A stretch of DNA of 64,000 nt from an uncultured Prevotella sp. (GCA_900315525.1 OMZO01000008.1:33421-97420), one strand, 5' to 3'. Counted from the first letter of the stretch, positions 29,435 to 39,624 are shown. Numbers and translations: made by a program. The notes: a model not told the origin generated them from the sequence alone.

Positions 29435-29450
29435 AAGTGAAGAGTAAGAA

Positions 29451-30452
29451 GTGAAGGATCTTAAGAATTATAGTCTGAAAGAACATAACACATTTGGCAT
29501 CGACGCCAAGTGTGGCCGTTTCCTTGAGTATGAGACTGCTGAGGAGGCTCAGAAGGTCGCTGCCATCCTGCGTGAGGTGCCGACCCCTTATATAATAATA
29601 GGTGGCGGTAGCAATCTGCTGTTGACAAAAGACTTTGATGGCACCGTGGTGCACTCGGCTATCAAGGGTGTCGCTTTTGACGGCAACAAGATGCGTTGCG
29701 GGAGCGGCGAGACATGGGATGACGTTGTGGAGAAGAGTCTGGCGAATGGCCTCTTTGGTCTGGAAAACCTTTCGCTGATTCCTGGTGACGTAGGTGCGAG
29801 TGCCGTTCAGAATATTGGTGCCTATGGCGCAGAAGTGCAGTCGTTTATCAGCAAGGTTTATGCCATAGAGATTGCTACGGGCGAGGCAGTGGTCATCGGC
29901 AAGGAAGCGTGTGACTATGGCTATCGTAACAGCCGCTTCAAACATGACTGGAAGAACCGTTATCTCATCACGGCTGTCGAATATGAGCTCCTCAGCGAAT
30001 TCACGCCCCATCTTGTCTATGGTAATATCTGTGCTGAACTTGAACGGAAGGGCATCAGCCAGCCTACGGCCATGCAGGTGAGAGACACTATCATCGATAT
30101 CAGAAATGCGAAGTTGCCTGATCCGAAGGTGACGGGCAATGCTGGCAGCTTCTTTATGAATCCCGTCGTGAGCCGTGAGAAGTACGAGCAGCTCGCTGCC
30201 CAGTATGAAGGCATGCCTCACTACGATGTGGATGACGACCAGGTGAAGATACCAGCTGGTTGGATGATAGACCAGTGCGGATGGAAAGGCAAGTCGTTAG
30301 GCCGTGCTGGTGTTCACGACAAGCAGGCACTGGTACTCGTGAATCGTGGTGGTGCAACAGGATCAGAGATTGTAGCGCTCTGCGAAGCTATCCGCAAGGA
30401 TGTGAAGGCGAAATTTGATATAGATATCTATCCGGAGGTAAACATTATATGA
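29451..30452 (+). CDS. murB: UDP-N-acetylenolpyruvoylglucosamine reductase
   Basis: 333 residues, starting at GTG 29451. It is a FAD/NADPH enzyme of peptidoglycan precursor synthesis. FAD-binding GGGSNLLL (about 51-58) and IPGDVGASAVQNIGAYG. YGYRNSRFK with the active-site Tyr marks it as type I (E. coli-like). The proton-donor Ser is in GNAGSFFMNP and the final Glu in IYPEVNII. Its stop overlaps the start of the MBL-fold gene by 4 nt. Confidence 0.96.
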   Translation: MKDLKNYSLKEHNTFGIDAKCGRFLEYETAEEAQKVAAILREVPTPYIIIGGGSNLLLTKDFDGTVVHSAIKGVAFDGNKMRCGSGETWDDVVEKSLANGLFGLENLSLIPGDVGASAVQNIGAYGAEVQSFISKVYAIEIATGEAVVIGKEACDYGYRNSRFKHDWKNRYLITAVEYELLSEFTPHLVYGNICAELERKGISQPTAMQVRDTIIDIRNAKLPDPKVTGNAGSFFMNPVVSREKYEQLAAQYEGMPHYDVDDDQVKIPAGWMIDQCGWKGKSLGRAGVHDKQALVLVNRGGATGSEIVALCEAIRKDVKAKFDIDIYPEVNII

Positions 30453-31210
30453 AACTGACATTCTTAGGAACGGGAACCTCGTGTGGCGTGCCAGTTATCG
30501 GCTGCCAGTGTGAGGTGTGCCAGAGCACTGACCCTAAGGATCAGCGTACCCGCTGTTCAGTATTGGTGGAGACGGAGGCGACGCGCCTGCTGATTGATTG
30601 CGGCCCAGACTTCCGACAGCAAATCCTTCCCCAGCCGTTTCGTAAGATAGACGGTATCCTGATCACCCATTCGCATTACGACCACATGGGAGGCATGGAT
30701 GATATCAGACCTTACTGTCAGTTCGGAGAGATGAACGTCTATGCGGATCCTATCGCTCGCAAGGCGATGCTCGAGATGTTGCCTTACTGTTTTGCAGAGC
30801 ATCGCTATCCAGGCGTGCCTGCCATTGGACTTCATGAGATTCATGCCCATGAGCCGCTTCAGATCGGTGACTTTGACATCATGCCGATAGAGGTGATGCA
30901 TGGAAAATTGCCCATCCTGGGCTATCGTATCGGGAAACTGGCGTATATCACTGATATGAAGACCATTGATGAAGGTGAGTATCCTTATCTGGAAGGCACA
31001 GAGCTGCTGGTGGTCAATGCCTTGCGCTTTGACAAACCTCACCATTCTCATCAGCTCGTCGATGATGCCATCAAGTTTGCGCGCAGAGTGGGGGCTAGAC
31101 AGACGCTTTTGATACACGTCTGCCATGATATTGGTCTTCATGAGAAGGTGAATGCGATGCTTCCAGAGGATATCCAACTCGCCTACGATGGTCAGGAAGT
31201 CATCATCTGA
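30449..31210 (+). CDS. MBL-fold metallohydrolase (PhnP-like)
   Basis: 253 residues. The metal-binding motif is THSHYDHMGG (HxHxDH), with further ligands in VMHGKLPILGY, ITDMKT and LIHVCHDIG. The N-terminal LGTGTSCGVPVIGCQCEVCQS holds three Cys, as in the PhnP/ElaC-like group where they bind a structural zinc. It is probably a phosphodiesterase on a cyclic or nucleotide substrate; the exact role is not known. It is translationally coupled to murB. Confidence 0.88.
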   Translation: MKLTFLGTGTSCGVPVIGCQCEVCQSTDPKDQRTRCSVLVETEATRLLIDCGPDFRQQILPQPFRKIDGILITHSHYDHMGGMDDIRPYCQFGEMNVYADPIARKAMLEMLPYCFAEHRYPGVPAIGLHEIHAHEPLQIGDFDIMPIEVMHGKLPILGYRIGKLAYITDMKTIDEGEYPYLEGTELLVVNALRFDKPHHSHQLVDDAIKFARRVGARQTLLIHVCHDIGLHEKVNAMLPEDIQLAYDGQEVII

Positions 31211-31216
31211 ATCAGT

Positions 31217-31498
31217 TTACTTCTTTTTCTTCTTTCCTTTGCCAAATCCGAAGAGCGAACTGTAGTTCTTCATGAGCTTTCGTACGAGCATGAAGGTATC
31301 GAAGGCTACGATGCCGTTGGTCACCAGACCTGCGATGTAGTCTGACTTTGAATTGTTCTCGCGTTTCAGGAAGACCTGATTCCAGAGGGTCGTAAACTGA
31401 GTGTTGTCCTGTTGAAGTTCGTTCAACAGTTCGTCTTTGCGCTGACGGATCTCGTCGAGCGTACGGTATTCTCTGACAGGTTTCTTGACGGGCAGCAT
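31217..31498 (-). CDS. Small protein of unknown function
   Basis: 93 residues. It starts VKKPVREYRTLDEIRQRKDELLNELQQ (here split: a basic start and a Glu/Gln-rich helix). The middle hydrophobic stretch is DYIAGLVTNGIVAFDTFMLV, and the end is poly-Lys (GFGKGKKKKK). It is the last gene of a three-gene leftward unit after YtxH and holin-like genes, 12 nt from the latter. The composition suggests a membrane-associated envelope-stress protein; that is inference. Confidence 0.65.
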   Translation of the reverse strand: MLPVKKPVREYRTLDEIRQRKDELLNELQQDNTQFTTLWNQVFLKRENNSKSDYIAGLVTNGIVAFDTFMLVRKLMKNYSSLFGFGKGKKKKK

Positions 31499-31510
31499 GG
31501 GCGTGAAAGA

Positions 31511-31861
31511 TTATTTGCTGAGCAGCAGCGTGGCGAGAAAGTGCACCAGCGGCTTCTCTATCCAAGGCTTGCGGAAATGGGTGATAATCAAGAAGAGCAG
31601 CAGATGAATGACTGCTACTACAGCAAAAGCAGCGGCTGTGCCTATGAAGTTTGCCAGCCAGAAGGCGAGGGCAAAGGAGAAGAACATCAGCACGGCAATG
31701 ATGATAAAGAAGAAGATGATTGCCAAGGCGGCCGCCGTCAATAGGCGGACCACCTTGTCAACCACGTCGAGCTTCACGTATTCCGTCTGAAGCCCGAGGT
31801 AATGTTTCAGGACTTCGATCAGTTGAGCAATGGTCTCAACATTCTTGTCGCTTGAAAGCAT
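31511..31861 (-). CDS. Holin-like membrane protein (YqjE/phage holin 3_6 family)
   Basis: 116 residues. It has two strong membrane segments: LLTAAALAIIFFFIIIAVLM (about 42-61) and the next hydrophobic block ending at HLLLFLIITHF. The N-terminal amphipathic helix is LIEVLKHYLGLQTEYVKLDV. It matches the YqjE-type family often found next to YtxH proteins in envelope-stress clusters. It is not part of a prophage here: no phage genes are nearby. Confidence 0.8.
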   Translation of the reverse strand: MLSSDKNVETIAQLIEVLKHYLGLQTEYVKLDVVDKVVRLLTAAALAIIFFFIIIAVLMFFSFALAFWLANFIGTAAAFAVVAVIHLLLFLIITHFRKPWIEKPLVHFLATLLLSK

Positions 31862-31884
31862 TTCTTCGTTCTGTCTTTATCGAT

Positions 31885-32097
31885 TTATTCCTCCTCGGAA
31901 GCGTCTTGGATATCATCTACCAGGTCAACCACTTCCTTGCGGCTGAGCTTGATGTTGTGCTTCTTCAGGAAGTCCTCTACAGCATCAGTAATTTTTACGC
32001 GTGTGTCCTGTCCCTTTTCTGGAGCAACGAGGATGCCCAGAGCTGCGCCGGCGATAGCACCGCCAAGGAATGCGCCAATGTAACCTAAACTCTTCAT
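31885..32097 (-). CDS. YtxH-domain protein
   Basis: 70 residues from ATG 32097 (the longer in-frame extension covers the promoter). It has a glycine-rich hydrophobic N-terminus (GYIGAFLGGAIAGAALGILV) followed by APEKGQDTR, the hallmark of the YtxH family, and an acidic C-terminal helix. It is the first gene of the three-gene leftward unit. Confidence 0.82.
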   Translation of the reverse strand: MKSLGYIGAFLGGAIAGAALGILVAPEKGQDTRVKITDAVEDFLKKHNIKLSRKEVVDLVDDIQDASEEE

Positions 32098-32138
32098 AAT
32101 TCTAATTGTTTTAAAAATGTTCGTAACGATTTGTTTTG

Positions 32139-32269
32139 CAAATATACGAAATTTTTCATTCAAACCGCAAAAAAGAGCCAATTTTTTTGTGAAAAAGTTA
32201 CGTTTTTCCTGATTTAACAAACTTTATGTGCCAAATTCGCTTGTATTTCCCCGATATTTTGTAATTTCG
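32139..32269. promoter_or_regulatory. Divergent promoters of YtxH unit (-) and SPOR-ruvX unit (+)
   Basis: Minus TATATTTG at 32146-32139. On the plus strand TAATTTCG at 32262-32269 departs from the consensus by one base (TTCG for TTTG). Confidence 0.5.
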
Positions 32270-32312
32270 CACCAAATTTATTGAATAACAAGTTTATTAA
32301 ATACAAAGACAA

Positions 32313-32804
32313 ATGAAAAAGTACACCCTTTTGTGCGTAGGTTTATGCGCAGCAATGGCTTTTACAAGCTGTAAGTCAAGTGAAAGTGCCTATAAGAAGG
32401 CATATGAAAAGGCAAAGCAGTATGACACCGCAACAACTCAGGCTCCCAGCACTGACAATTCAGCTGTGGTAGCTCCTGTAGAGGCTAGGCCGGCAACAGA
32501 GACTCGCGTTGTTGACAATCTTGATAATGTATCAGTACGTCAGGAGAGCGTGCTGCTGGTTAGCGGTTCTGGTCTGAAGGCATTCAGCGTAGTCGTTGGT
32601 TCTTTCGGCCTGATCTCCAATGCTGAAGGTCTGCAGCAGCGTCTGAAGTCTGCAGGTTACGACGCACAGATTGTGAAGAACGAAGATAAGAACATGTATC
32701 GTGTAGTAGCCAGCACCTTCGCAGGCAAGGCTGATGCAGTCTATAGCCGCGACCAGCTCCGTGCTACCTATCCCGATGCATGGTTGCTTTATAACGCTCG
32801 TTAA
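32313..32804 (+). CDS. SPOR-domain lipoprotein
   Basis: 163 residues. Lipobox AFTSC (Cys20), a linker rich in Thr/Pro/Ala, then a C-terminal SPOR domain (about 90-160: FSVVVGSFGLISNAEGL, QRLKSAGYDAQIV, MYRVVASTFAG). SPOR domains bind denuded glycan strands of septal peptidoglycan, so the protein is probably division-linked. It is followed by ruvX after 9 nt and is probably the first gene of the SPOR-ruvX-def-TPR-CotH unit. Confidence 0.88.
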   Translation: MKKYTLLCVGLCAAMAFTSCKSSESAYKKAYEKAKQYDTATTQAPSTDNSAVVAPVEARPATETRVVDNLDNVSVRQESVLLVSGSGLKAFSVVVGSFGLISNAEGLQQRLKSAGYDAQIVKNEDKNMYRVVASTFAGKADAVYSRDQLRATYPDAWLLYNAR

Positions 32805-32813
32805 TACTTCGGA

Positions 32814-33230
32814 TTGGCGAGGATCTTATCAATAGATTACGGTAAGAAACGTACCGGACTGGCAGTCACCGACCCTCTGCAGATTATAGCCGGAGGGTTG
32901 GCGACTGTTTCTACATCGGAGTTGTTCGACTGGCTGAAGGCTTATCTTGCGAAAGAGCCTGTGGAGCGAATTATCATCGGAGAGCCGCGACAGCCGAACG
33001 GACAACCCAGTGAGAATCTGGGGCGCGTGCAGCAGTTTGTCGCCCGTTGGCGCAAGGCGGTGCCCGAGGTGCCCATAGAGTACTACGACGAGCGTTTCAC
33101 TTCCGTGCTGGCTCATCAGGCTATGCTCGACGGCGGTCTGAAGAAGAAGGCCCGACAGGATAAGGGACTCGTCGATGAGATTTCTGCTACGATAATCTTA
33201 CAAGACTATTTGGAATCCAAACGAAGATGA
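32814..33230 (+). CDS. ruvX: Putative Holliday-junction resolvase / pre-16S rRNA nuclease
   Basis: 138 residues with a TTG start. This start gives the family-typical beginning ([17 protein letters not shown]) and no ATG is near. RNase H-fold YqgF/RuvX: catalytic Asp in [10 protein letters not shown], Glu in IIGEP and the C-terminal Asp in GLVDEISA. It acts in 16S rRNA 5'-end maturation or junction resolution. Its stop overlaps def by 4 nt. Confidence 0.93.
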   Translation: MARILSIDYGKKRTGLAVTDPLQIIAGGLATVSTSELFDWLKAYLAKEPVERIIIGEPRQPNGQPSENLGRVQQFVARWRKAVPEVPIEYYDERFTSVLAHQAMLDGGLKKKARQDKGLVDEISATIILQDYLESKRR

Positions 33231-33787
33231 TATTACCTATTTATATATATGGCCAACCTGTACTCCGCAAGGTGGCAGAAGACATCACTCCCGACTATCC
33301 GCAGTTGAAGGAACTGATTGCGGATATGTGGGAAACATTGGCTGAATCAGAAGGCATCGGACTGGCTGCTCCGCAGATTGGTAAGGCCATTCGCCTATCC
33401 GTCATCGACCTCGACGTGCTGTCGGATGACCTGCCTGAATATAAAGGCTTCCGCCAGGTGTTCATCAATCCTCATATCATCGAATATGACGAGTCGAAGA
33501 CGGATACCTCCGAGGAGGGCTGCTTGTCGTTGCCTGCCATCCACGAAAAGGTGGTGCGCCCAACGCGTATTCATGTCACTTGGGATGATGAACAGTTCCA
33601 GCACCACGATGAATGGATAGAAGGCTATCTGGCTCGTGTGATGCAGCATGAGTTCGATCATCTTGACGGCAAGATGTTCATCGACCACATCTCTCCCCTG
33701 CGAAAGCAACTTATCAAGAGCAAACTTCGTGCGCTGACGCTTGGCCGCTATCGTTGTGGCTACAAGACAAAACCAGTCAGAAGATAA
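33227..33787 (+). CDS. def: Peptide deformylase
   Basis: 186 residues. It removes the formyl group from nascent proteins. All three motifs are present: [18 protein letters not shown] (metal Cys) and the His-Glu-x-x-His motif as [10 protein letters not shown]. It starts in the ATGA overlap with ruvX and is followed after 2 nt by the TPR gene. Length is typical of type I bacterial enzymes. Confidence 0.96.
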   Translation: MILPIYIYGQPVLRKVAEDITPDYPQLKELIADMWETLAESEGIGLAAPQIGKAIRLSVIDLDVLSDDLPEYKGFRQVFINPHIIEYDESKTDTSEEGCLSLPAIHEKVVRPTRIHVTWDDEQFQHHDEWIEGYLARVMQHEFDHLDGKMFIDHISPLRKQLIKSKLRALTLGRYRCGYKTKPVRR

Positions 33788-33789
33788 AA

Positions 33790-35736
33790 ATGCGTCGCAT
33801 TTTTTATCTTCTGGTCTTTTTGCCTTTAGTCGGATTTGCCCAGTTCAATACCGACCGTCTGGTGATGATAGGGCGCTCTGCGCTCTATTATGAGGACTAC
33901 GTCCTGTCTATCCAGTATTTCAATCAGGCTATCAGTCAGAAGCCTTGGCTCTATGAGCCTTGGTTCTTCCGTGGGGTAGCCAAATTCTACCTTGAGGACT
34001 ATCGCGGTGCAGAGAATGACTGTTCGGAGGCCATTGAGCGCAATCCTTATGTCGTCAGCGCCTATGAGCTCCGCGGCCTCTGCCGAATCAATCAGAAGAA
34101 GTATGCTGAGGCGGTCAAGGACTATGACCGTGCGCTGCGCTATGACCCTGAGAATCAAAGCCTTTGGCATAATCGTATCCTTTGCCTGATACAGGAGAAG
34201 CAGTTTGATCGTGCGCTGGCTGAGATAGATACGATGACCACCCATTGGTCTAGGTATGCTCGTGCCTATGCCATGCAGGCAGAGGTCTATCTCCTGCAGA
34301 ATGACACAACCAAGGCTGTGACTTCTCTCAGTAAGAGTCTTGAACTCGACCCCTATGATGGTGGCATTTGGGCAGAACGGGCAGTAATCAGTCTGGCCCG
34401 TCAGGAATGGAAAGACGGTGAGGAGTTCCTCACCAAGAGTATTCACCTGTTGCCTAAGCACCCCACCAACTACATCAACCGTGCGCTGGCACGCTATAAT
34501 CAGAATAATCTCAGAGGAGCGATGGCTGACTATGATACGGCCCTCGACCTCGATCCCAATAATTTCCTAGGCCATTACAATCGTGGCCTACTGCGAGCCC
34601 AAGTGGGCGATGACAATCGTGGTATCGAGGACTTCGACTTCGTGCTAAGGTTGGAGCCTGACAATCTGATGGCTCTTTTCAATCGTGCCTTGTTGCTTGA
34701 ACAGACGGGTAACCTCAGGGCTGCTATCCGTGACTATTCGAAGGTTATCGAACAGTATCCGAATTTCTGGTTCGGACTCCAGCATCGTGCCTCGTGCTAT
34801 CGCCGACTTGGCAATACAAAGCAGGCTGAACTTGACGAGTTCCGTATTCTGAAGGCCCAGATAGACAAGCGCTATGGTCACCAGCCGCGACTCTCGAAAA
34901 AACAGATGCGTAAGCGCAGTGATGAGGACCTGGAGAAATACAACCAGATTGTCGTGGCCGACGAGCAGGAGGTGGAGCACGAATATAAGAGCGACTATCG
35001 CGGACGTGTGCAGAACCGAAAGGCAGAACTGAATTTCCAACCCATGTTCGGCCTCACTTTCGCTCGGCCGAAAGACGAGGTGAAGCGTGATTCTCCTTAT
35101 GAGGATACCGTTGAGGCCTTCAACCAAAGATCAGCCACGCGCACCATCTATATTTCCTGTGACCAGACAAGGCTTGGTGAGGAGGGCATGAAACGGACCT
35201 TTGCCTTTATTGATTCGCTCAGTACGGCCATTGACGCATCAAAGAACACCAACGACGTTAAGCCTTTGCTCTTCCTGCGGGCTGTGGCCTATAGTGCTAT
35301 ACAGAATTTTGATAATGCCATCGACGATCTTGGCATCTATCTCCAGATAGACTCTACTTCGTCGCTGGCTTACTGGCAGCGTGCCGTCTGTCAGGCGAAG
35401 GTCAATGAGTTCAATGCAGCCCAAGGCACGAATGTCGAACTTCAGTCAGCTAACGTTCTTGGTGATCTCTCTGATGCCATTCAGTTTGCGCCCAAGAACG
35501 CCTATCTCTACTATGACCGAGGTAATCTCTATGCCTTGCGTCATGACTTCCAGCGTGCTATCGATGACTATACGCGTGCTATTGCGCTCGAAGAGCATCT
35601 TGCAGAGGCTTACTACAATCGTGGTCTGGCTCGTATCAAGGCTAACAAGAAGGCCGAGGGTATTGCTGACCTCAGCAAAGCAGGTGAACTCGGTCTCTAT
35701 CAGGCATATAGCGTTATCAAGAAATATCAAAAATGA
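33790..35736 (+). CDS. Secreted tetratricopeptide-repeat protein
   Basis: 648 residues from ATG 33790 (the track's earlier start overlaps def). Signal peptide RRIFYLLVFLPLVGFAQ. About nine to eleven TPR units, e.g. LSIQYFNQAISQKPW, AEAVKDYDRALRYDP, GAMADYDTALDLDP and RAIDDYTRAIALEEH, are interrupted by a charged non-TPR segment at about 365-450 (KKQMRKRSDEDLEKY). It is probably a periplasmic scaffold. Its position between def and the CotH gene, before thrS, follows the usual Bacteroidota order except for the CotH insertion. Confidence 0.88.
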   Translation: MRRIFYLLVFLPLVGFAQFNTDRLVMIGRSALYYEDYVLSIQYFNQAISQKPWLYEPWFFRGVAKFYLEDYRGAENDCSEAIERNPYVVSAYELRGLCRINQKKYAEAVKDYDRALRYDPENQSLWHNRILCLIQEKQFDRALAEIDTMTTHWSRYARAYAMQAEVYLLQNDTTKAVTSLSKSLELDPYDGGIWAERAVISLARQEWKDGEEFLTKSIHLLPKHPTNYINRALARYNQNNLRGAMADYDTALDLDPNNFLGHYNRGLLRAQVGDDNRGIEDFDFVLRLEPDNLMALFNRALLLEQTGNLRAAIRDYSKVIEQYPNFWFGLQHRASCYRRLGNTKQAELDEFRILKAQIDKRYGHQPRLSKKQMRKRSDEDLEKYNQIVVADEQEVEHEYKSDYRGRVQNRKAELNFQPMFGLTFARPKDEVKRDSPYEDTVEAFNQRSATRTIYISCDQTRLGEEGMKRTFAFIDSLSTAIDASKNTNDVKPLLFLRAVAYSAIQNFDNAIDDLGIYLQIDSTSSLAYWQRAVCQAKVNEFNAAQGTNVELQSANVLGDLSDAIQFAPKNAYLYYDRGNLYALRHDFQRAIDDYTRAIALEEHLAEAYYNRGLARIKANKKAEGIADLSKAGELGLYQAYSVIKKYQK

Positions 35737-37583
35737 TAAACCTTCGACCAAAACTAATAGGCTTAATGATTGCTGGCAGTGTCGCTGTTCATGCCGATGA
35801 CCTGCTGACGGGTGTCGTGATAGGCACCAGGGATGCTGTTGACTATTCTACCAATGCCCGCACGACCACTGTCAATACCCGTGTCAATGCCTTCGATGGC
35901 AATATGGATACGTTTTTCGCTTCTTACGATCGGAGCTATACATGGGCTGGGCTCGACTTGGGTCAACCTTATGTCATCACTCGGGTAGGGTGGTCGCCAC
36001 GCAATGATGGCCTTGGACCAGACCGCGTGGTGCTGGGTGTCTTTGAAGGAGCAAACAGTCCTGACTTCATGGATGCGCTGCCTCTCTATATCATCGATGA
36101 ACGAGGTACTATCGGACAGATGTCGTATGCCGATGTTGTCTGTTCGCGAGGCTTCCGTTATGTTCGTTATGTCGGCCCTTCCAATGCGCGCTGCAATATA
36201 GCAGAACTGGAGTTCTATGGACATCCTGACGTGGGTGATGATTCACAACTCTATCAACTTACTAATCTGCCTACTGTCAGTATCCATACACTCAACGGAG
36301 AAATTCCATATGACAAGGTTCACCAGATCGTATCTCAACTGACCATTATCTCAGATGATGGCAAGCAGATACTCTCGGAGCCTGGAACCACACGCGAAAG
36401 AGGAAACTACTCGCGTAATTTTGACAAGAAGCCCTATCGAATCAAGTTTGACGAGAAGCAGCACCTGCTGGATGCCCCTGCTAAGGCTAAGAAGTGGACG
36501 CTGATCAACAACTATGGCGACAAGACACTTATGCGCAATCTGCTTGCCTTCGAGTTGAGTAAACTGCTAGGCATGCCCTATACGCCTTTTGGTACTGCTG
36601 TGGATGTCCTGCTTAATGGTGAGTACAAAGGTTGTTATCAACTTTGTGATCAGATTAGCGTTAACAAGAATCGTGTTGCCATTACGGAGATGACACCCAG
36701 GGATAATAGCGGTGATGCGCTTACAGGAGGCTATCTGATAGAAGTTGATGCATATGCAAATAAGGAGAAATCATGGTTCAGTTCGTATAAGGGTACCCCT
36801 GTTACTATCAAGTCGCCAGAAGAGGATTCCATCACTGTCGAGCAGCGTCAGTATATACAGAATCATTTCAATGCGATGGAGTTCGATATCTTCCATTATC
36901 TTGACCGTAATACGTTCTTGAGGCATTTCCTCGTAGGAGAGATGTCTGGTAACACAGATACCTATTGGAGTGTCTTTATGTACAAGCAGCGGAACGACGA
37001 TCTGTTGTATACGGGACCTGTGTGGGATTTCGATCTCGCCTTCGATAATGATCAGCGTATCTATCCTGTCTGCAACAAGAGTGACTTCATCTATCGCAGC
37101 GGAGGCAGTACGGCTGGCAAGATGCGCGAGCTTGTAGATAATTTCGTGCTCCGTGATGAAGATTCGATGGCGCAGTTGCTCAATATCTGGGATAAGGCAC
37201 GCCAGTCTGGTCTTACGGAAGAGAATCTGGTGGCCTGGATTGACCACATGGAGCAAAAACTAGCTGTTTCCCAAAGGCTGAATTTCATGCGGTGGCCTAT
37301 ACTGAACCAGCGTGTTCATCAGAATCCGCAAGCGCTTGGCAGTTTTGAGGCCGAAGTGGAGGTCGTACGCTGTTTTGTGAAGGAGCGTTTGCGCTGGATG
37401 GACCGCCGTATAGGCTATACCTATGTGCCCAGTGCCATCAATGGCGTCGCTGTTGACCTTACACAGCCTTATGAGGTGTATTCTGTTTCTGGGCAGGCGT
37501 GTGGACATAGTCTCACGGGGCTCCGCCCAGGCATCTATATTATCCGTCAGGGACAGGCTTCTCGCAAGATTGTGGTGCATTAA
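35733..37583 (+). CDS. CotH kinase family protein with N-terminal F5/8C-like domain
   Basis: 616 residues. Signal peptide to about residue 21. A discoidin-like domain (about 35-165: AFDGNMDTFFASYDRSY, LDLGQPYVITRVGW, CNIAELEFYG) is followed by the CotH atypical kinase (about 180-540: RERGNYSRNFDKKPYRIKF, KWTLINNYGDKTLMRN, GGYLIEVDAY, GPVWDFDLAFDN with the metal-binding DFD). The C-terminal tail (VYSVSGQA...GIYIIRQGQASRKIVVH) resembles the sorting-like tail of the GH26 protein. It is a predicted secreted protein kinase or sugar-binding surface protein. It overlaps the TPR gene by 4 nt. Confidence 0.87.
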   Translation: MINLRPKLIGLMIAGSVAVHADDLLTGVVIGTRDAVDYSTNARTTTVNTRVNAFDGNMDTFFASYDRSYTWAGLDLGQPYVITRVGWSPRNDGLGPDRVVLGVFEGANSPDFMDALPLYIIDERGTIGQMSYADVVCSRGFRYVRYVGPSNARCNIAELEFYGHPDVGDDSQLYQLTNLPTVSIHTLNGEIPYDKVHQIVSQLTIISDDGKQILSEPGTTRERGNYSRNFDKKPYRIKFDEKQHLLDAPAKAKKWTLINNYGDKTLMRNLLAFELSKLLGMPYTPFGTAVDVLLNGEYKGCYQLCDQISVNKNRVAITEMTPRDNSGDALTGGYLIEVDAYANKEKSWFSSYKGTPVTIKSPEEDSITVEQRQYIQNHFNAMEFDIFHYLDRNTFLRHFLVGEMSGNTDTYWSVFMYKQRNDDLLYTGPVWDFDLAFDNDQRIYPVCNKSDFIYRSGGSTAGKMRELVDNFVLRDEDSMAQLLNIWDKARQSGLTEENLVAWIDHMEQKLAVSQRLNFMRWPILNQRVHQNPQALGSFEAEVEVVRCFVKERLRWMDRRIGYTYVPSAINGVAVDLTQPYEVYSVSGQACGHSLTGLRPGIYIIRQGQASRKIVVH

Positions 37584-37627
37584 GGCAGTTTTTTGAGAGA
37601 AAAGCTTGTTTTTACAAAAGAAAATCG

Positions 37628-37635
37628 TAACTTTG
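37628..37635 (+). promoter_or_regulatory. -7 box of thrS
   Basis: TAACTTTG, 34 nt before ATG 37670. Confidence 0.6.
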
Positions 37636-37669
37636 CAGGCAATTTTAAAATCAAACATATATTGTAGAT

Positions 37670-39613
37670 ATGATTAACATTACTTTTCCAGACGGATCTG
37701 TTCGCTCGTATGAGCAGGGCGTGACTGGCTATCAGATTGCAGAGAGCATCTCACCGGCTCTTGCACGCAGCGTACTTTGCTGTGGAGTTAACGGCGAGAC
37801 CGTAGAGTTGAATCGTCCTATTAATGAGGATGCAACAATCGCACTCTACAAGTGGGAAGACGAGCAGGGTAAGCATACCTTCTGGCACACTTCAGCCCAC
37901 CTTTTGGCTGAGGCTCTGCAGGAGTTGTATCCTGGCATTCAGTTCGGATTCGGACCTGCCGTCGAAAATGGTTTCTTCTATGATGTGCTGCTGAAGGATG
38001 GCGAGAGCATCAAGGAGAGCGACTTCCCAAAGATTGAACAGAAGATGAAGGAACTGGCTTCGAAAAAAGAGCCTGTTGTGCGTCGCGAAGTGCCTAAGGC
38101 TGAGGCTCTGAAGGAGTTTGCTGCCGACGGACAGACTTATAAGTGCGAGCATATTGAGCAGGACCTCGAGGATGGTTCTATCACGACTTATACACAAGGT
38201 AACTTCACGGATCTTTGTCGTGGTCCGCACCTTGTCGATACAGGTGAGATCAAGGCCATCAAGCTCACGAGTGTGGCTGGAGCCTTCTGGCGTGGTGATG
38301 CTACACGTGAGCAGATGCAGCGTCTCTATGGCATCACGTTCCCCAAGAAGAAGATGCTCGATGAGTATCTTGTGATGCTTGAGGAGGCTAAGAAGCGTGA
38401 CCATCGTAAGATTGGTAAGGAGATGGAGTTGTTTATGTTCTCAGAGAAAGTCGGTAAGGGTCTGCCCATCTGGCTCCCGAAGGGTACTGACTTGCGTCTC
38501 CGTCTTCAGGACCACCTGCGTAAGGTACAGAAGCGTTATGGCTATCAGGAGGTGATCACACCGCATATCGGTGGTAAGAGCCTCTATGTGACATCTGGAC
38601 ACTATGCTCATTATGGTCAAGACTCTTTCCGTCCTATCACCACACCTGAGGAGGGCGAGGAGTATATGCTGAAGCCTATGAACTGTCCTCATCACTGTGA
38701 GATCTTCGCATGGAAACCCCGTTCGTATAAGGACCTGCCCCTGCGTATTGCAGAGTTTGGTACAGTGTATCGTTATGAGCAGAGTGGTGAGCTTCACGGT
38801 CTGACTCGTGTACGCTCGTTCACTCAGGATGATGCCCACCTTTTCTGTCGTCCAGATCAGGTGAAGCAGGAATTCCTCAACGTGATGGATATCATCGGTG
38901 TTGTGCTGACAGCCTTTGGTTTCAACTTTGAGGCTCAGATCTCACTGCGTGATCCTAATAATCATGAGAAGTATGTAGGTACTGACGAAGACTGGGCATT
39001 GGCAGAGAAGGCCATTGTCGAGGCTTGTGAGGAGAAGGGCCTGCATGCTAAGGTTGAATATGGCGAGGCTGCTTTCTATGGTCCGAAACTTGACTTCATG
39101 ATTAAGGACGCCATTGGTCGTCGCTGGCAGTTGGGTACCATTCAGGTTGACTACAATCTGCCGAAGCGCTTCCAGCTCGAATATACAGACGAGGACAATA
39201 CGAAAAAGACGCCTGTGATGATTCACCGTGCTCCATTCGGTTCACTTGAGCGTTTCACTGCTGTGCTCATCGAGCATACCAGTGGACACTTCCCCCTCTG
39301 GCTCACTCCAGAACAGGTGGCTATCCTGCCGTTGTCAGAGAAATACAATGACTATGCTCAGGAGGTTTGCAAGAAGTTCAGCGAGGGTGGAGTACGTGCT
39401 ACCATCGATCTTCGTAACGAGAAGCTGGGCCGTAAGATCCGCGACAATGAGTTGAAGCGTATTCCTTACATGGTCATTGTTGGTGAGAAGGAACAGCAAG
39501 ACGGCACTGTGGCTGTAAGACCTCAGGGTGGAGGCGAGCAGAGCGTAAAGACCATTCAGGAGTTTATCAGCGAAGTCAATGAGAAGGTCGCTGAGATGAC
39601 AAAAGACTTCTAA
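37670..39613 (+). CDS. thrS: Threonyl-tRNA synthetase
   Basis: 647 residues, full length. Domain order: TGS (1-60), editing domain (about 65-230) with [11 protein letters not shown], class II catalytic core with the zinc ligands Cys and His in MNCPHHCE and downstream His residues, motif 2 [17 protein letters not shown], motif 3 [11 protein letters not shown], and the anticodon-binding domain (about 540-640). It has its own promoter. The infC promoter follows after a large inverted repeat. Confidence 0.97.
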   Translation: MINITFPDGSVRSYEQGVTGYQIAESISPALARSVLCCGVNGETVELNRPINEDATIALYKWEDEQGKHTFWHTSAHLLAEALQELYPGIQFGFGPAVENGFFYDVLLKDGESIKESDFPKIEQKMKELASKKEPVVRREVPKAEALKEFAADGQTYKCEHIEQDLEDGSITTYTQGNFTDLCRGPHLVDTGEIKAIKLTSVAGAFWRGDATREQMQRLYGITFPKKKMLDEYLVMLEEAKKRDHRKIGKEMELFMFSEKVGKGLPIWLPKGTDLRLRLQDHLRKVQKRYGYQEVITPHIGGKSLYVTSGHYAHYGQDSFRPITTPEEGEEYMLKPMNCPHHCEIFAWKPRSYKDLPLRIAEFGTVYRYEQSGELHGLTRVRSFTQDDAHLFCRPDQVKQEFLNVMDIIGVVLTAFGFNFEAQISLRDPNNHEKYVGTDEDWALAEKAIVEACEEKGLHAKVEYGEAAFYGPKLDFMIKDAIGRRWQLGTIQVDYNLPKRFQLEYTDEDNTKKTPVMIHRAPFGSLERFTAVLIEHTSGHFPLWLTPEQVAILPLSEKYNDYAQEVCKKFSEGGVRATIDLRNEKLGRKIRDNELKRIPYMVIVGEKEQQDGTVAVRPQGGGEQSVKTIQEFISEVNEKVAEMTKDF

Positions 39614-39624
39614 TAGCTAATAAG

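Noticed and set aside
31511-31861. Prophage holin
   Set aside because: It belongs to the YqjE-type family, lies with a YtxH gene in a core envelope cluster, and no phage genes are present.
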